Source: Patescibacteria group bacterium
GTDB lineage: Bacteria; Patescibacteriota; Microgenomatia; Levybacterales; UBA12049
Length of the DNA: 41,452 nt
Direction of reading: 5' to 3'
Assembly: GCA_023484045.1 (NCBI GenBank)
Contig: JAMDAA010000036.1
Location: 1-41,452 of the forward strand
Shown here one piece after another: positions 1 through 9,005 of the stretch; within the stretch, counting starts at the first letter, position 1; the number at the start of each line of letters is the position of its first letter. Made by a program: the position numbers and the translations under genes. The notes below the pieces were generated by a model, which worked only from the letters and a program-made list of their open reading frames with translations, was not told the origin of the DNA and ran no database searches.

Positions 1-844
1 GCATCTCTTTGTTTTCAAGTAGATTATTAGTCGTCATCACTCTGTCGATCTTATCCGTAAAATTATGGTCTTTAGGGACACGATTTATGATATCAACGAT
101 CGATGGATTGTCTTTTTGTATGTCGAGCATTTTTTTGGCCGTGTCGTTTATTATTAAAAGTTCGTTATTTTTACTTATCATTAAAACTCCGTCTGCCATG
201 CTTTGGATCATCGCCATAAGTTTTCCTTTTTCTGTTGTTAAAACGTCCAAAAGTCTCGACAAAGCGTTTGAGGCCTGGTTTGTTATTTGATAAAGAATCG
301 TCATTTCATCTTCTTTGTAAAGGCCCTGCTTAATAGACGAGATGTTTATAAGGCCGACTACATTGCTATTAATAATAAGAGGAATATTAAAAAATGAGGC
401 TAGAGAAGAAAAATCACTTTCTTCGAGTGCGACACCGGATAAATTTTCGTCGACTATGGTCGGGATTTTTTCCGAGACAAGAGCAGAAAGAGACGCGAGC
501 ATTTTTCCTTTAATTTGATCGATAAAATTTTTACCAACCGGTTCTTCGACTATTGTTTTAAATATTAACTTATCGTCTTTTATGATCATAGAAGAGGTTG
601 TTGAATAAGGGAAAAGGTTTTTCAGACTTCCGGTTATTACATCGACCACTTTCTCGATATTTAATTCATAGCCGATGCGGTCTTGGATTTCTTTTAAAAT
701 CGAAATTTGATAGAGTTGTTGTTTATATTTCTTTTCCCGTTCTGTGAGGGTTCTTCTAGTTTTTTCTTCTTTAAAAGAGATTATCGCCGCGATCGCGGCA
801 AAAATTATAGTAGTGAATATAAATATGTGTTCGGGCAGTTCCAT
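1..844 (-). CDS. Sensor protein (probable histidine kinase N-terminal part: TM, GAF-like and PAS-like regions), truncated by window start
   Basis: Own minus-strand translation from ATG at 844, open to position 1: MELPEHIFIFTTIIFAAIAAIISFKEEKTRRTLTEREKKYKQQLYQISILKEIQDRIGYELNIEKVVDVITGSL...NIPLIINSNVVGLINISSIKQGLYKEDEMTILYQITNQASNALSRLLDVLTTEKGKLMAMIQSMADGVLMISKNNELLIINDTAKKML. Kinase core not visible. Absent from ORF track because no stop falls in the window. Confidence 0.75.
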   Translation of the reverse strand, partial: MELPEHIFIFTTIIFAAIAAIISFKEEKTRRTLTEREKKYKQQLYQISILKEIQDRIGYELNIEKVVDVITGSLKNLFPYSTTSSMIIKDDKLIFKTIVEEPVGKNFIDQIKGKMLASLSALVSEKIPTIVDENLSGVALEESDFSSLASFFNIPLIINSNVVGLINISSIKQGLYKEDEMTILYQITNQASNALSRLLDVLTTEKGKLMAMIQSMADGVLMISKNNELLIINDTAKKMLDIQKDNPSIVDIINRVPKDHNFTDKIDRVMTTNNLLENKEM

Positions 845-900
845 ACCTTAATAATTTGAAATTATTTTTAGTATAGCATTTTAAATACGAAGATTTAAAT

Positions 901-1236
901 CTATTTTGTGAGGGATTCGAGTTTATCTCCGGTGTTTTTGCTTCCGATGACAATAATATACGTTCCGATTACAAAGAGAGCCTCTTTAATAATCAAAACT
1001 GCCACGGAATAGATATTCGTGGAAAGTTGGAGATAAGAATTTACTGCGTCGATGATTATTCCCATCGCGATAAAAATTACGCCGATCGAAATGCTTTTGA
1101 ATCCCGAAGCAAGAATTCCGGTGCCGAATTTTTTGGTCACAGACGACATGATTACGCCGGCTGTGATCGCGGCGAATGCCGCGATAAAAGATCCCGCTTG
1201 GGCAATTATATTTAATAATCTATCGGTTTCGATCAT
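901..1236 (-). CDS. Small multi-TM membrane protein, unknown function
   Basis: 111-aa ORF with about 3 hydrophobic segments; same strand and spacing as the flanking signalling genes. Confidence 0.6.
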   Translation of the reverse strand: MIETDRLLNIIAQAGSFIAAFAAITAGVIMSSVTKKFGTGILASGFKSISIGVIFIAMGIIIDAVNSYLQLSTNIYSVAVLIIKEALFVIGTYIIVIGSKNTGDKLESLTK

Positions 1237-1257
1237 GATTTATTACTAGCTTACTGG

Positions 1258-1710
1258 CTAGCCCGCTGGTTGGACGGGATTAGGCACTTCCGGATTTTCG
1301 GCAGGCGGTGGAGTAGTGGGGATTGATAAAGGTTGAGAAGTCTCGGAAATCGACGTAGGAGGTGTCGGGTTTGAATTTTGAGGTTGAGAAAGTTGCTCTG
1401 GAGTTATTGTTGGTTGAGCTATGGACTCGGGCTTTATTTGTTCTGTGACTAAGTTAGGGAAGTTTGCGAGTAAAGGCTCCATCGTTTTTTTTACGATAAG
1501 GCCCGAAAGTTCCATAAACTGTTCGATTAGTTTTTGTGTTACCTCTTGCGCGTTGCCGGATACTGCGGTTACGGTTCCATCGTCAGAAATTGTTAATTCT
1601 TTTACGTTTCGTGCTTTGGCAAGCGTTATATCGGGTCCCAAAATAACGATTTGTTTTTTTATAACCTCGCTTAATAGTTTTTTGTGATCTCCGTCTGTTT
1701 GCGGTTGCAT
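1258..1710 (-). CDS. Hypothetical protein with Pro-rich C-terminus
   Basis: 150-aa ORF, 3 bp from the response regulator gene; C-terminus rich in PPTS/PTTPPPAENPEVPNPVQPAG. Confidence 0.65.
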   Translation of the reverse strand: MQPQTDGDHKKLLSEVIKKQIVILGPDITLAKARNVKELTISDDGTVTAVSGNAQEVTQKLIEQFMELSGLIVKKTMEPLLANFPNLVTEQIKPESIAQPTITPEQLSQPQNSNPTPPTSISETSQPLSIPTTPPPAENPEVPNPVQPAG

Positions 1711-1713
1711 AAA

Positions 1714-2097
1714 TTAATTAATCCCTTCCTTTTTTACCTTTAATATATCATTAATCTTCTTTACAAGATCCTCTGGCTCGATTTGATATTTCAAAATATA
1801 ATCCTCAGCGCCCTGTTTCATTGCTTCCTCGACAATTTCTTTTTGGCCAAAGTTTGAGAGCATCGCGACGGGAATCGATTGCGTTGCCTGGTCCTGCTTC
1901 AGCTTTGGCAACAGATCATTGCCTTTTACGTCCGGCAAGATCTGGTCGAGTAAGATTAGGTCCGGTTTTTGGTTCTTTGCCATTTCTAAACCGCTCGCAC
2001 CGTCTTTTGCCGTAATAACTTCGAAATTGTTTTTTTTAAGTGCCGTCGAAAAAATCGTAAGAATCGCATCGTCATCGTCGACGATCAGAATTTTCAT
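1714..2097 (-). CDS. CheY-like response regulator receiver protein
   Basis: MKILIVDDDDAILTIFSTALKKNNFEVITAKDG...PDLILLDQILPDVKGNDLL...PVAMLSNFG: receiver-domain acidic pocket and phospho-Asp motif. Confidence 0.92.
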   Translation of the reverse strand: MKILIVDDDDAILTIFSTALKKNNFEVITAKDGASGLEMAKNQKPDLILLDQILPDVKGNDLLPKLKQDQATQSIPVAMLSNFGQKEIVEEAMKQGAEDYILKYQIEPEDLVKKINDILKVKKEGIN

Positions 2098-2287
2098 AAA
2101 GTAAGCTTACAATATTTACGCTAGCAGTTATTTTCTTAAAATGCAAGCCCTGAATTTTTCGGGGTAAGGGGTTTATTTATGCAATTAAGATAAGTTTTTT
2201 CTATAGGGTAATGTGAATATTATATTTATCCATCCCGCAGTTACTTTTTAAGAAATTTTAAAAAGATGTGGTACAATAAGAGTAATT

Positions 2288-4042
2288 ATGCCAATCGCAA
2301 AAAAACTGATAATTTCTGAAGTAAAAAAAATCTTAACAGAAATGGGGTTTAATGGTCTAGAACCCATAGTGGAAATTCCCCAAGATTTATCTCACGGCGA
2401 TTACACATCGAATATTGCAATGACAATATTCTCAAAATCAACCCTTCGACTTCGCTCAGGGCAAGATTTCAAATCACCGATGGAATTGGCCGAAAAAATA
2501 GTTCAAAAACTATTAGCCTCGCAAGGCGACGCCCTGCGAGGCAAGATTTTTAAAATAGAAGCTGGAAAACCGGGTTTCATAAATTTTTGGCTTTCGAATG
2601 AGTACTTATTTAATAGTTTGATACAGAGTGATAGACAAAGAGAGAAAGGAGATAAGTCGCTTGACGGTAAGAAGATTCTGGTTGAGTATGCGCACCCCAA
2701 TACGCATAAAGAATTCCATATTGGACATTTAAGAACAGCTGTAATTGGTGAGTCGATATCAAGACTTATTGAATACGAAGCAGGAAAAGTTCTCAGAACT
2801 AATTATCAAGGAGACATTGGGCCACATGTGGCCAAAGCCATCTTTGGCCTAATTCATAATTCAGAATTCATAATTCAGAATGCGGAGCAAAGACCGCTTG
2901 GGGAACGGATTAAATTTCTTGCCCAGGGTTATGCGAAGGGGAATAAGGCGTATGAGGAAAACGACGAAGCCAGAAAAGAAATTCAGGAAATAAATGTCAG
3001 TTTGTATAAGGGAGAGGAAAAATATAAAGAAATCTGGGAAACAACTAGACAATGGAGTTTAGAATATTTTGAAACAATTTATAAAAAGCTCGGTATAAAA
3101 TTTGACAGATTGTTTTTTGAAAGCGAAACATTCCAAAGGGGGAAAGAGATTGTGTTGAAATATTTGGATGGAATCTTCAAAAAAGACCAAGGGGCGATCA
3201 TTTTCAAAGGGGAAGACTATGGACTTCATAACCGCGTTTTTGTCACCTCAGAAGGCTATGCAACATATGAGGGAAAGGAAATGGCCTTGGCCTTTTTGGA
3301 ATATGAAGCATTTCCTTTTGATCTTGCTCTTCACGTCGTCGCGCAAGAACAAGAAGGATATTTTAAAGTCGTTTTTAAGGCGTTGGAATTGATCGACCCC
3401 AAGTTCAAAAATTCCGAGAAACATCTGTCTTACGGGATGGTCGAGCTAAAGACCGGAAAAATGTCGTCAAGGAGCGGAAATATTATAAGCGCTTTTTGGC
3501 TTATCAACGAAGCGAAAAAAAAGATAAAAAAAGAGTTCACAGAAATCGGTGAAGAAGTGGCCGAAAAGGTGGCAGTAGGTGCGGTTAAATACTCGATGTT
3601 AAGATTTGCGAAGAATTCGAATATCAGTTTTTCTTTTGATGAGTCAATAACACTTCAGGGAAATTCTGGGCCATATCTCCAATACACGTACGCTCGCACA
3701 CAAAGTGTGCTAGCTAAAACTCAAAACTCAAAACTAAAAGATCAAACTCAAAACTTAAAGATCAAAACTAAGGACCTAAATCTCGAGGCGGAGGAGGCGG
3801 CGGTTTTGCGTCAGTTAATCCAGTTTGAAGAGGTAGTCAATAGTGCGGCAGAAAACTTTGCCCCAAACTTAATTTGTAATTATATTTTCGATTTAGCCCA
3901 AAAATTTAATCTTTTTTATCAAAAATACCCGATTTTAAAAAGCGAAAAAGAAGAATTCAGACTTATGCTTAATGAAGCAGTCGGAGACAGGCTCAAAGAA
4001 GGCTTAAATCTTCTAGGAATAGAGGCACTCGAAAGAATGTAG
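2288..4042 (+). CDS. argS: Arginine--tRNA ligase
   Basis: HIGHLRTA and KMSSRSGN class I motifs, GDIGPHVAK, C-terminal YLQYTYAR...LLGIEALERM. Confidence 0.96.
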   Translation: MPIAKKLIISEVKKILTEMGFNGLEPIVEIPQDLSHGDYTSNIAMTIFSKSTLRLRSGQDFKSPMELAEKIVQKLLASQGDALRGKIFKIEAGKPGFINFWLSNEYLFNSLIQSDRQREKGDKSLDGKKILVEYAHPNTHKEFHIGHLRTAVIGESISRLIEYEAGKVLRTNYQGDIGPHVAKAIFGLIHNSEFIIQNAEQRPLGERIKFLAQGYAKGNKAYEENDEARKEIQEINVSLYKGEEKYKEIWETTRQWSLEYFETIYKKLGIKFDRLFFESETFQRGKEIVLKYLDGIFKKDQGAIIFKGEDYGLHNRVFVTSEGYATYEGKEMALAFLEYEAFPFDLALHVVAQEQEGYFKVVFKALELIDPKFKNSEKHLSYGMVELKTGKMSSRSGNIISAFWLINEAKKKIKKEFTEIGEEVAEKVAVGAVKYSMLRFAKNSNISFSFDESITLQGNSGPYLQYTYARTQSVLAKTQNSKLKDQTQNLKIKTKDLNLEAEEAAVLRQLIQFEEVVNSAAENFAPNLICNYIFDLAQKFNLFYQKYPILKSEKEEFRLMLNEAVGDRLKEGLNLLGIEALERM

Positions 4043-4070
4043 ACATGTCAAGGTGTAACCTTTACATGTC
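4042..4070. repeat. Palindromic element, ATGTAAAGGT-type (copy 1)
   Basis: gacatgtcaaggt-gta-acctttacatgtc, arms 12/13 complementary, directly after the argS stop. Confidence 0.8.
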
Positions 4071-4099
4071 GTCTGTTTTGCGGTCACAACGCTTTTTGT

Positions 4100-4186
4100 G
4101 GATCGTTTTTACTGACTTCAAAAACGGGCGAAATACTTAAAGCCGGCCTCAAACTATTAGGTATCGAATCTCCTGAGAAAATGTAG
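4100..4186 (+). pseudogene. Diverged second copy of the ArgS C-terminus
   Basis: Reads DRFLLTSKTGEILKAGLKLLGIESPEKM* against ArgS EFRLMLNEAVGDRLKEGLNLLGIEALERM*. Confidence 0.75.
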
Positions 4187-4187
4187 C

Positions 4188-4216
4188 TTGACAAATAAAG
4201 AGAAAAGTAATATTAA
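4188..4216 (+). promoter_or_regulatory. Sigma70-like promoter
   Basis: TTGACA-17 bp-TATTAA, followed after 7 bp by ATG 4224. The ORF-track TTG start at 4188 is the -35 box. Confidence 0.6.
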
Positions 4217-4223
4217 TTGTCGA

Positions 4224-4685
4224 ATGCAGGTCTTAGAAGCTTTAGGAAAAATAACGGGAAGGCCTCTGTATGTAGAGCAGCAAAGAGCAAGACTTTGTTT
4301 AAAAAAATCAGTAAGAGCTTTAAAAGAAGCAGGCGCTAGTAAAACAGCAAAGAGAGTAAAAAGGGAGGTGTTTGGAGGATTAGCAGATATAACTAAGATA
4401 GGCGATAACAGCGGGGCGAGAGGATTTAGAATCGAGGGATTCGATGCTGACTGCAGGCGTGTGATTTTTGAGATAGAGGCTCATACAATTAGCCCAAACG
4501 GGAGTTTGTCTATTGTATATAGATCAGAGGATGAGTCGGTTATAAAATATAGAAGGAGTCTTTTGACAATAGAAGAAAACGGGAAGAAAATAGAAGAATG
4601 GAGGGATAAAGAAAAAGTTGAATCCGTAACGGCGGAAGCAATTCGTTCTATATTAAAACCTTACTCTACTGTCGATGACGACTGA
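4224..4685 (+). CDS. Hypothetical protein (start corrected to ATG 4224)
   Basis: ORF 4188..4685 in the track; ATG at 4224 in frame, just after the -10 box. Confidence 0.6.
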   Translation: MQVLEALGKITGRPLYVEQQRARLCLKKSVRALKEAGASKTAKRVKREVFGGLADITKIGDNSGARGFRIEGFDADCRRVIFEIEAHTISPNGSLSIVYRSEDESVIKYRRSLLTIEENGKKIEEWRDKEKVESVTAEAIRSILKPYSTVDDD

Positions 4686-4896
4686 TGTTGTTTCATTAAT
4701 TTACCTTTTGATCTAGTCTCTTGGCAAACGAAAATAAAAGTGGTAGAATGGAACCCTAGATAAAGAATTCTTGAAGTAGGAAGTTGGATGTTCTTGAAAT
4801 TGAATATTTGAAGATTTAAACTTTTGATCAAAAGATCAGGATTTAAAGAAATCAAATTCAAATAGTCCAATTTCTAACTCCAAAAAATCAGTTAAT

Positions 4897-6183
4897 ATGA
4901 ATTATCACCGAACAACTCTTCCAAACGGCCTCAGAGTAATAAGTATCCCGATGCCCTCGCTCGAAAGCGCAACCGTTTTAGTCGTCGTCGGAGCAGGAAG
5001 CAGATTCGAAAACAAAAACAACAACGGAATTTCTCATTTTCTAGAACACATGGCGTTTAAAGGAACGAAAAAAAGACCGTCGGCAATACAGATTTCGACT
5101 TTAATCGACGGAGTCGGGGGAGAATGCAACGCGTTTACGGGCAAAGAAGAAACCGGTTTTTATATAAAATCGGCCGCAAATCAGGTCGAACTTTCCTTTG
5201 ATATATTATCCGACATGCTTCAGAACTCTCTTTTTGACCCGAAAGAAATAAATAAAGAGCGCGGAGTTATTTTGGAAGAAATTAATTTATACGAGGACAC
5301 ACCGATGCGTAAAATAGGAGATGTTTACGAGTCGCTTTTGTACGGAAATACGCCGATGGGTTGGGATATCGCGGGCAAAAAAGAAATAATTAAAAAAATC
5401 CATAAAAAAGATTTTGTAGATTATATGAAAAATCTTTATAGCGCGAATAATATTGTAATAATAGTTGCCGGAGGAATTAAGCACAATAAAATTGTTCAAT
5501 TTACAGAAAAGTATTTCGGAAAAATGAAGCGTTTTGATACATTAAAATATATTAAGACGATAGAAAAACAAAAAGAACCGAAGTTAACCGTAAAGCCAAA
5601 AAAAACAGAACAAGTTCACATCGCTTTGGGTGTTAGGACAGTTCCGGTTAATCATTCGCACAAATATCCTTTAATGCTTTTAGCGTCAATTTTAGGCGGA
5701 GGAATGAGTTCGCGGCTTTTCCACGAAGTAAGGGAAAAAAGGGGACTCGCGTATTACGTAAGAACTTCTTCGGAGCATTATGAAGACTGCGGAAATCTTA
5801 CTTCTTACGCCGGAGTCGATTCGAAAAGAGTTCAAGAGGCAGTTTCTGTGATACTTTCGCAATACAAGAAAATAAGAAATGGTCTTTTGAATTCAACTTC
5901 TAAAGTTAAAGTAAACGAGTTAAAGAAGGCGAAAGAATTTGTTAAAGGACATTTAATTTTAGAACTTGAAGATAGCCGGTCGGTCGCGGCGTTCTACGCG
6001 AGTCAGGAATTATTGGAAAAACAGATTGACACACCAGAACAGGTTTTAGAGAAAATCGAAAAAGTTACGGTTGAAGATATCGAAGAAGTCGCGAAAAAAT
6101 ATTTTGTCAATAAAAATTTAAACTTAGCTGTGATCGGAAATTTTAACCACGGACAAAGACTCGAAAAAATCCTCGCACTCTAA
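4897..6183 (+). CDS. M16 family zinc metallopeptidase (processing-peptidase-like)
   Basis: HFLEHMAFKGTKKR (HxxEH) and GGGMSSRLFHEVREKRGLAYYV motif. Confidence 0.95.
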   Translation: MNYHRTTLPNGLRVISIPMPSLESATVLVVVGAGSRFENKNNNGISHFLEHMAFKGTKKRPSAIQISTLIDGVGGECNAFTGKEETGFYIKSAANQVELSFDILSDMLQNSLFDPKEINKERGVILEEINLYEDTPMRKIGDVYESLLYGNTPMGWDIAGKKEIIKKIHKKDFVDYMKNLYSANNIVIIVAGGIKHNKIVQFTEKYFGKMKRFDTLKYIKTIEKQKEPKLTVKPKKTEQVHIALGVRTVPVNHSHKYPLMLLASILGGGMSSRLFHEVREKRGLAYYVRTSSEHYEDCGNLTSYAGVDSKRVQEAVSVILSQYKKIRNGLLNSTSKVKVNELKKAKEFVKGHLILELEDSRSVAAFYASQELLEKQIDTPEQVLEKIEKVTVEDIEEVAKKYFVNKNLNLAVIGNFNHGQRLEKILAL

Positions 6184-6193
6184 TCTTCTAAAT

Positions 6194-6222
6194 TTGTGAG
6201 TTAAATTTTAAAATGCTATAGT
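6194..6222 (+). promoter_or_regulatory. Sigma70-like promoter
   Basis: TTGTGA-17 bp-TATAGT, ATG 6234 downstream. Confidence 0.45.
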
Positions 6223-6233
6223 CAAATTGTTTC

Positions 6234-7355
6234 ATGAGAGGAGAAAAAACGGCTACATCGTTATCGGGAACAATAGATACGGGCAGATTGATTGATTCAG
6301 TTAGAACCGAAGAACCTCAACTTTCCATCATCGACGTAGGTAGATCAGTAGAAGCTATTAGAAGAATACAAGTAGCTGAAAATTGGTTGAGGAAGAAAAA
6401 ATTACAGAAAGGCGATTCTCCATTTTCGATAGAAGATTTAAAAGTAATTGTTCCAGTATTACGACAAACTCCTATTGGTCAAATAGAAAGTTTATTGACT
6501 TCGTCGGGTAATTGTACAAGTTCAGATACAGATCAAAGTAGTATGGTAGACATGCTACTGCATGATTTAAAAACTCCAGAAGTGCTCCTTGGGATAACAG
6601 GCATGGGTTTTTTTAGTCAGTATGAGAGGAGTTTGTTTAAAGGAGATGAGTCTAAAATAAAATTATGGACTGATTTTGTGGAAAAATATGCACTATTTTT
6701 TGATCCTGCTTTTTTAGCGCACCAAAGGCGTGTTTTGCAAAGTGTCCAAACACACACGCAGGAAGAAATAAAGGCGATCGAACCAATTCCATTAAAATTT
6801 TTATTGGAAGATTTATCGGTAATATTTGCGGGTTTAAACATTGCCCGGCCATCTGAAGAACCTGTTTCTTTTAGTTATGCCTGCGCTGATGATATTCTAA
6901 TACGTAACGAAGCCAAAATTTATATAATAATTTACAATCTTTGTAAAAATGCTTTTAAAGTGATGAATCCAACTTACGGGGTAGAATCCCCGGAGGGAGG
7001 GGGAAAGATTGTAGTAAAGGCAATAACTCACAATGAAACTAAAGGGAGAGATTCATTGGAGATTACGGTTTCTGATAACGGACCTGGTATTGATTCAAAT
7101 TTAGTTATAAATAAAGCTTTGGAAATGGGACTAATAGGTCAGGCGGAAGCTTTTTCTATGAGAGTAACCCCTAGTAAAGCGTTACCTTTAATCTTCAAAT
7201 CGGGCTTTTCTCTTGGTAATAGTACTGGATTGGGACTTGCAATTTGTAGACAAAATCTAAAAAAAATAGATGGGGAAAAAGATGGAAGAATATTTGTCGA
7301 TAGTGAAATAGGAAAAGGCACTCGTTTTACCATAACACTTCCGTGTGCGGCCTAA
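6234..7355 (+). CDS. Sensor histidine kinase (soluble, no TM evident)
   Basis: H-box-like MLLHDLKTPEVLLG; N-box NLCKNAFKVM; G-boxes TVSDNGPGI, GNSTGLGLAICRQ, GKGTRFTITLP. Confidence 0.85.
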   Translation: MRGEKTATSLSGTIDTGRLIDSVRTEEPQLSIIDVGRSVEAIRRIQVAENWLRKKKLQKGDSPFSIEDLKVIVPVLRQTPIGQIESLLTSSGNCTSSDTDQSSMVDMLLHDLKTPEVLLGITGMGFFSQYERSLFKGDESKIKLWTDFVEKYALFFDPAFLAHQRRVLQSVQTHTQEEIKAIEPIPLKFLLEDLSVIFAGLNIARPSEEPVSFSYACADDILIRNEAKIYIIIYNLCKNAFKVMNPTYGVESPEGGGKIVVKAITHNETKGRDSLEITVSDNGPGIDSNLVINKALEMGLIGQAEAFSMRVTPSKALPLIFKSGFSLGNSTGLGLAICRQNLKKIDGEKDGRIFVDSEIGKGTRFTITLPCAA

Positions 7356-7364
7356 GTTTTTTTA

Positions 7365-7393
7365 TTGACTTTTCTTTTAATCCTTCTTATGAT
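7365..7393 (+). promoter_or_regulatory. Sigma70-like promoter of ndk
   Basis: TTGACT-17 bp-TATGAT, 12 bp before ATG 7406. Confidence 0.6.
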
Positions 7394-7405
7394 ATAAATG
7401 AATTT

Positions 7406-7978
7406 ATGGAACAGACAGTAGTTTTAATAAAACCGGATGGGGTTAAAAGGGGACTCATCGGCGAAATAATTCACCGATTCGAACGAATGGGACTCAAAAT
7501 TGTGGCGATGAAAATGGTTTGGGCTACAGAAGATATGCTTCACAAACACTATGGAACAGATAAAGAATCAACGATTTTAAGACTCGGTAACAAAACACTT
7601 CAAACATACACAAAATACGGCAAAGATGCAAAGAAAGATTTAGGCACAGATGATCCAAAAGAGCTTGGTAAGATGGTTGTTAAATGGCTTTTAGATTATG
7701 TTCAGTCGGGGCCGATTGTTGCTGTTCTTGTTGAGGGAAAGCACGCGGTAGAAAATATGATTACTCTTGCCGGACCGACTATGCCCGTTTCTGCGCAGGC
7801 AGGAACAATTCGTGGTGATTATTCAACCGATTCAGCAGCCTACGCAAATGCAGAAAAGCGGGGAGTTTCCAATTTAATTCATGTCTCAGGAAGTATCGAA
7901 GAGGCAAATTTTGAGAAAACACTCTGGTTTACCCCCGAAGAAATCCATAATTATAAAAGAGTTGAAGAGCTTCTCTAA
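7406..7978 (+). CDS. ndk: Nucleoside diphosphate kinase with internal insertion
   Basis: MEQTVVLIKPDGVKRGLIGEII...GTIRGDYSTDS...NLIHVSGSIEEANFE. Start corrected from 7343 because the promoter lies between. Confidence 0.92.
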   Translation: MEQTVVLIKPDGVKRGLIGEIIHRFERMGLKIVAMKMVWATEDMLHKHYGTDKESTILRLGNKTLQTYTKYGKDAKKDLGTDDPKELGKMVVKWLLDYVQSGPIVAVLVEGKHAVENMITLAGPTMPVSAQAGTIRGDYSTDSAAYANAEKRGVSNLIHVSGSIEEANFEKTLWFTPEEIHNYKRVEELL

Positions 7979-8700
7979 TTACTTTTATTAATTTCTTCTA
8001 AAATTAATCGTTTTAATTCTTCGTAGCTAGCCGGGTTTTCGATTCTTTTTCCGTTCAGAAAAAATGTTGGCGTAGCTGTGATTTCGGATTCTCCGCCTTT
8101 TAAATCTTCATTAATCTTTTTCTTAACCTCATCGGAATTATAATCGGCCTGAAATTTTGTTAAATCTAATTTTATCGATTCTGCGTATTTTGTAAAAATT
8201 TTCTCGGCGTCTTTTTGTCCGGCCCATTCAGTCTGTTTTTCAAACAAAATGTTTTGCATCTCCTTAAATTTCCCTTGCTTGTAAGCCGCAAAGCCGGCTT
8301 TTGCCGCTGGAATCGAGGTTTGGTGTTGGGGAAGAGGAAAAAACCGATAAACATATAAAACTTTATCGTTGATCTCGTTTAATAATTGTTTAACCATTAT
8401 GTGATACTGCGCGCACGCCGGGCACTCAAAATCTGAGTATTCTATTAATATAGCTTTTGAGCTATTATTTCCTAGTTTGATGTCTTTTACAGAAACAGCA
8501 GGAATATTCGCGGGTTTTTTCGGAGCGTTTATCAACTTAAATAGCCCGAAGATTATAAGGATTATAAAGATCGGGATACCAATCCATATTAGTAATTTTT
8601 TGATCATGTTTCTTTGTTTTAACGTCGCTTCTTTTTCTACTTTTTCGATCTTTTTAATCTCTTCTTTTTCTCTCTTAGTAAGTTTTTGACCGTGGTCCAT
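7975..8700 (-). CDS. DsbA-family thioredoxin-fold protein, membrane anchored
   Basis: N-terminal TM, YSDFECPACAQYH (CPAC active site), TPTFFLNGKRI. Confidence 0.92.
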   Translation of the reverse strand: MDHGQKLTKREKEEIKKIEKVEKEATLKQRNMIKKLLIWIGIPIFIILIIFGLFKLINAPKKPANIPAVSVKDIKLGNNSSKAILIEYSDFECPACAQYHIMVKQLLNEINDKVLYVYRFFPLPQHQTSIPAAKAGFAAYKQGKFKEMQNILFEKQTEWAGQKDAEKIFTKYAESIKLDLTKFQADYNSDEVKKKINEDLKGGESEITATPTFFLNGKRIENPASYEELKRLILEEINKSN

Positions 8701-8836
8701 AGATTTTAAATCTTACCATATTTTAATCCCGAATCTCAACCCCCCCCCGGTTCGCCGCACGAAATTTATATTAACGATTCCGTATCGTTATTACGTTATT
8801 ATTCGTTACATTTTGATTCTAATTACCGCGTAACAC

Positions 8837-8859
8837 ATGTAAAGGTTCCACCTTTACAT
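8837..8859. repeat. Palindromic element, ATGTAAAGGT-type (copy 2)
   Basis: atgtaaaggt-tcc-acctttacat, perfect 10-bp arms. Confidence 0.85.
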
Positions 8860-8963
8860 ACTCTTTACATTTGAATCTCAACCAAAGAGCGATGTTATAT
8901 ATCTAAACTCAAAGATAACAAAAGATAACAAAAATCGTACTTTCTCAAACCAAGCTAACAACA

Positions 8964-8992
8964 TTGACTTATCAGATCAAGCATACTAAAAT
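8964..8992 (+). promoter_or_regulatory. Sigma70-like promoter
   Basis: TTGACT-17 bp-TAAAAT; the ORF-track TTG start at 8964 is the -35 box. Confidence 0.5.
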
Positions 8993-9005
8993 CCGATTTA
9001 AATTT

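Noticed and set aside
9-290. Plus-strand ORF 9..290
   Set aside because: Antisense to the truncated minus-strand sensor gene, whose translation gives coherent GAF/PAS-like sequence.
771-953. Minus-strand ORF 771..953 (60 aa)
   Set aside because: Overlaps the ends of two better-supported genes in another frame.
1821-2104. Plus-strand ORFs opposite the response regulator
   Set aside because: Antisense shadows of a clear receiver-domain gene.
2820-2851. Palindromes ggccacatgtggcc and gccaaagccatctttggc in argS
   Set aside because: They encode the conserved ArgS GPHVAKAIFGL region, so they are probably coincidental to coding constraint rather than inserted repeats.
8740-8750. Poly-C run upstream of the DsbA-like gene as a phase-variation tract
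   Set aside because: Only about 9 Cs, outside a coding region and about 40 bp from the start; no support from position relative to promoter boxes.
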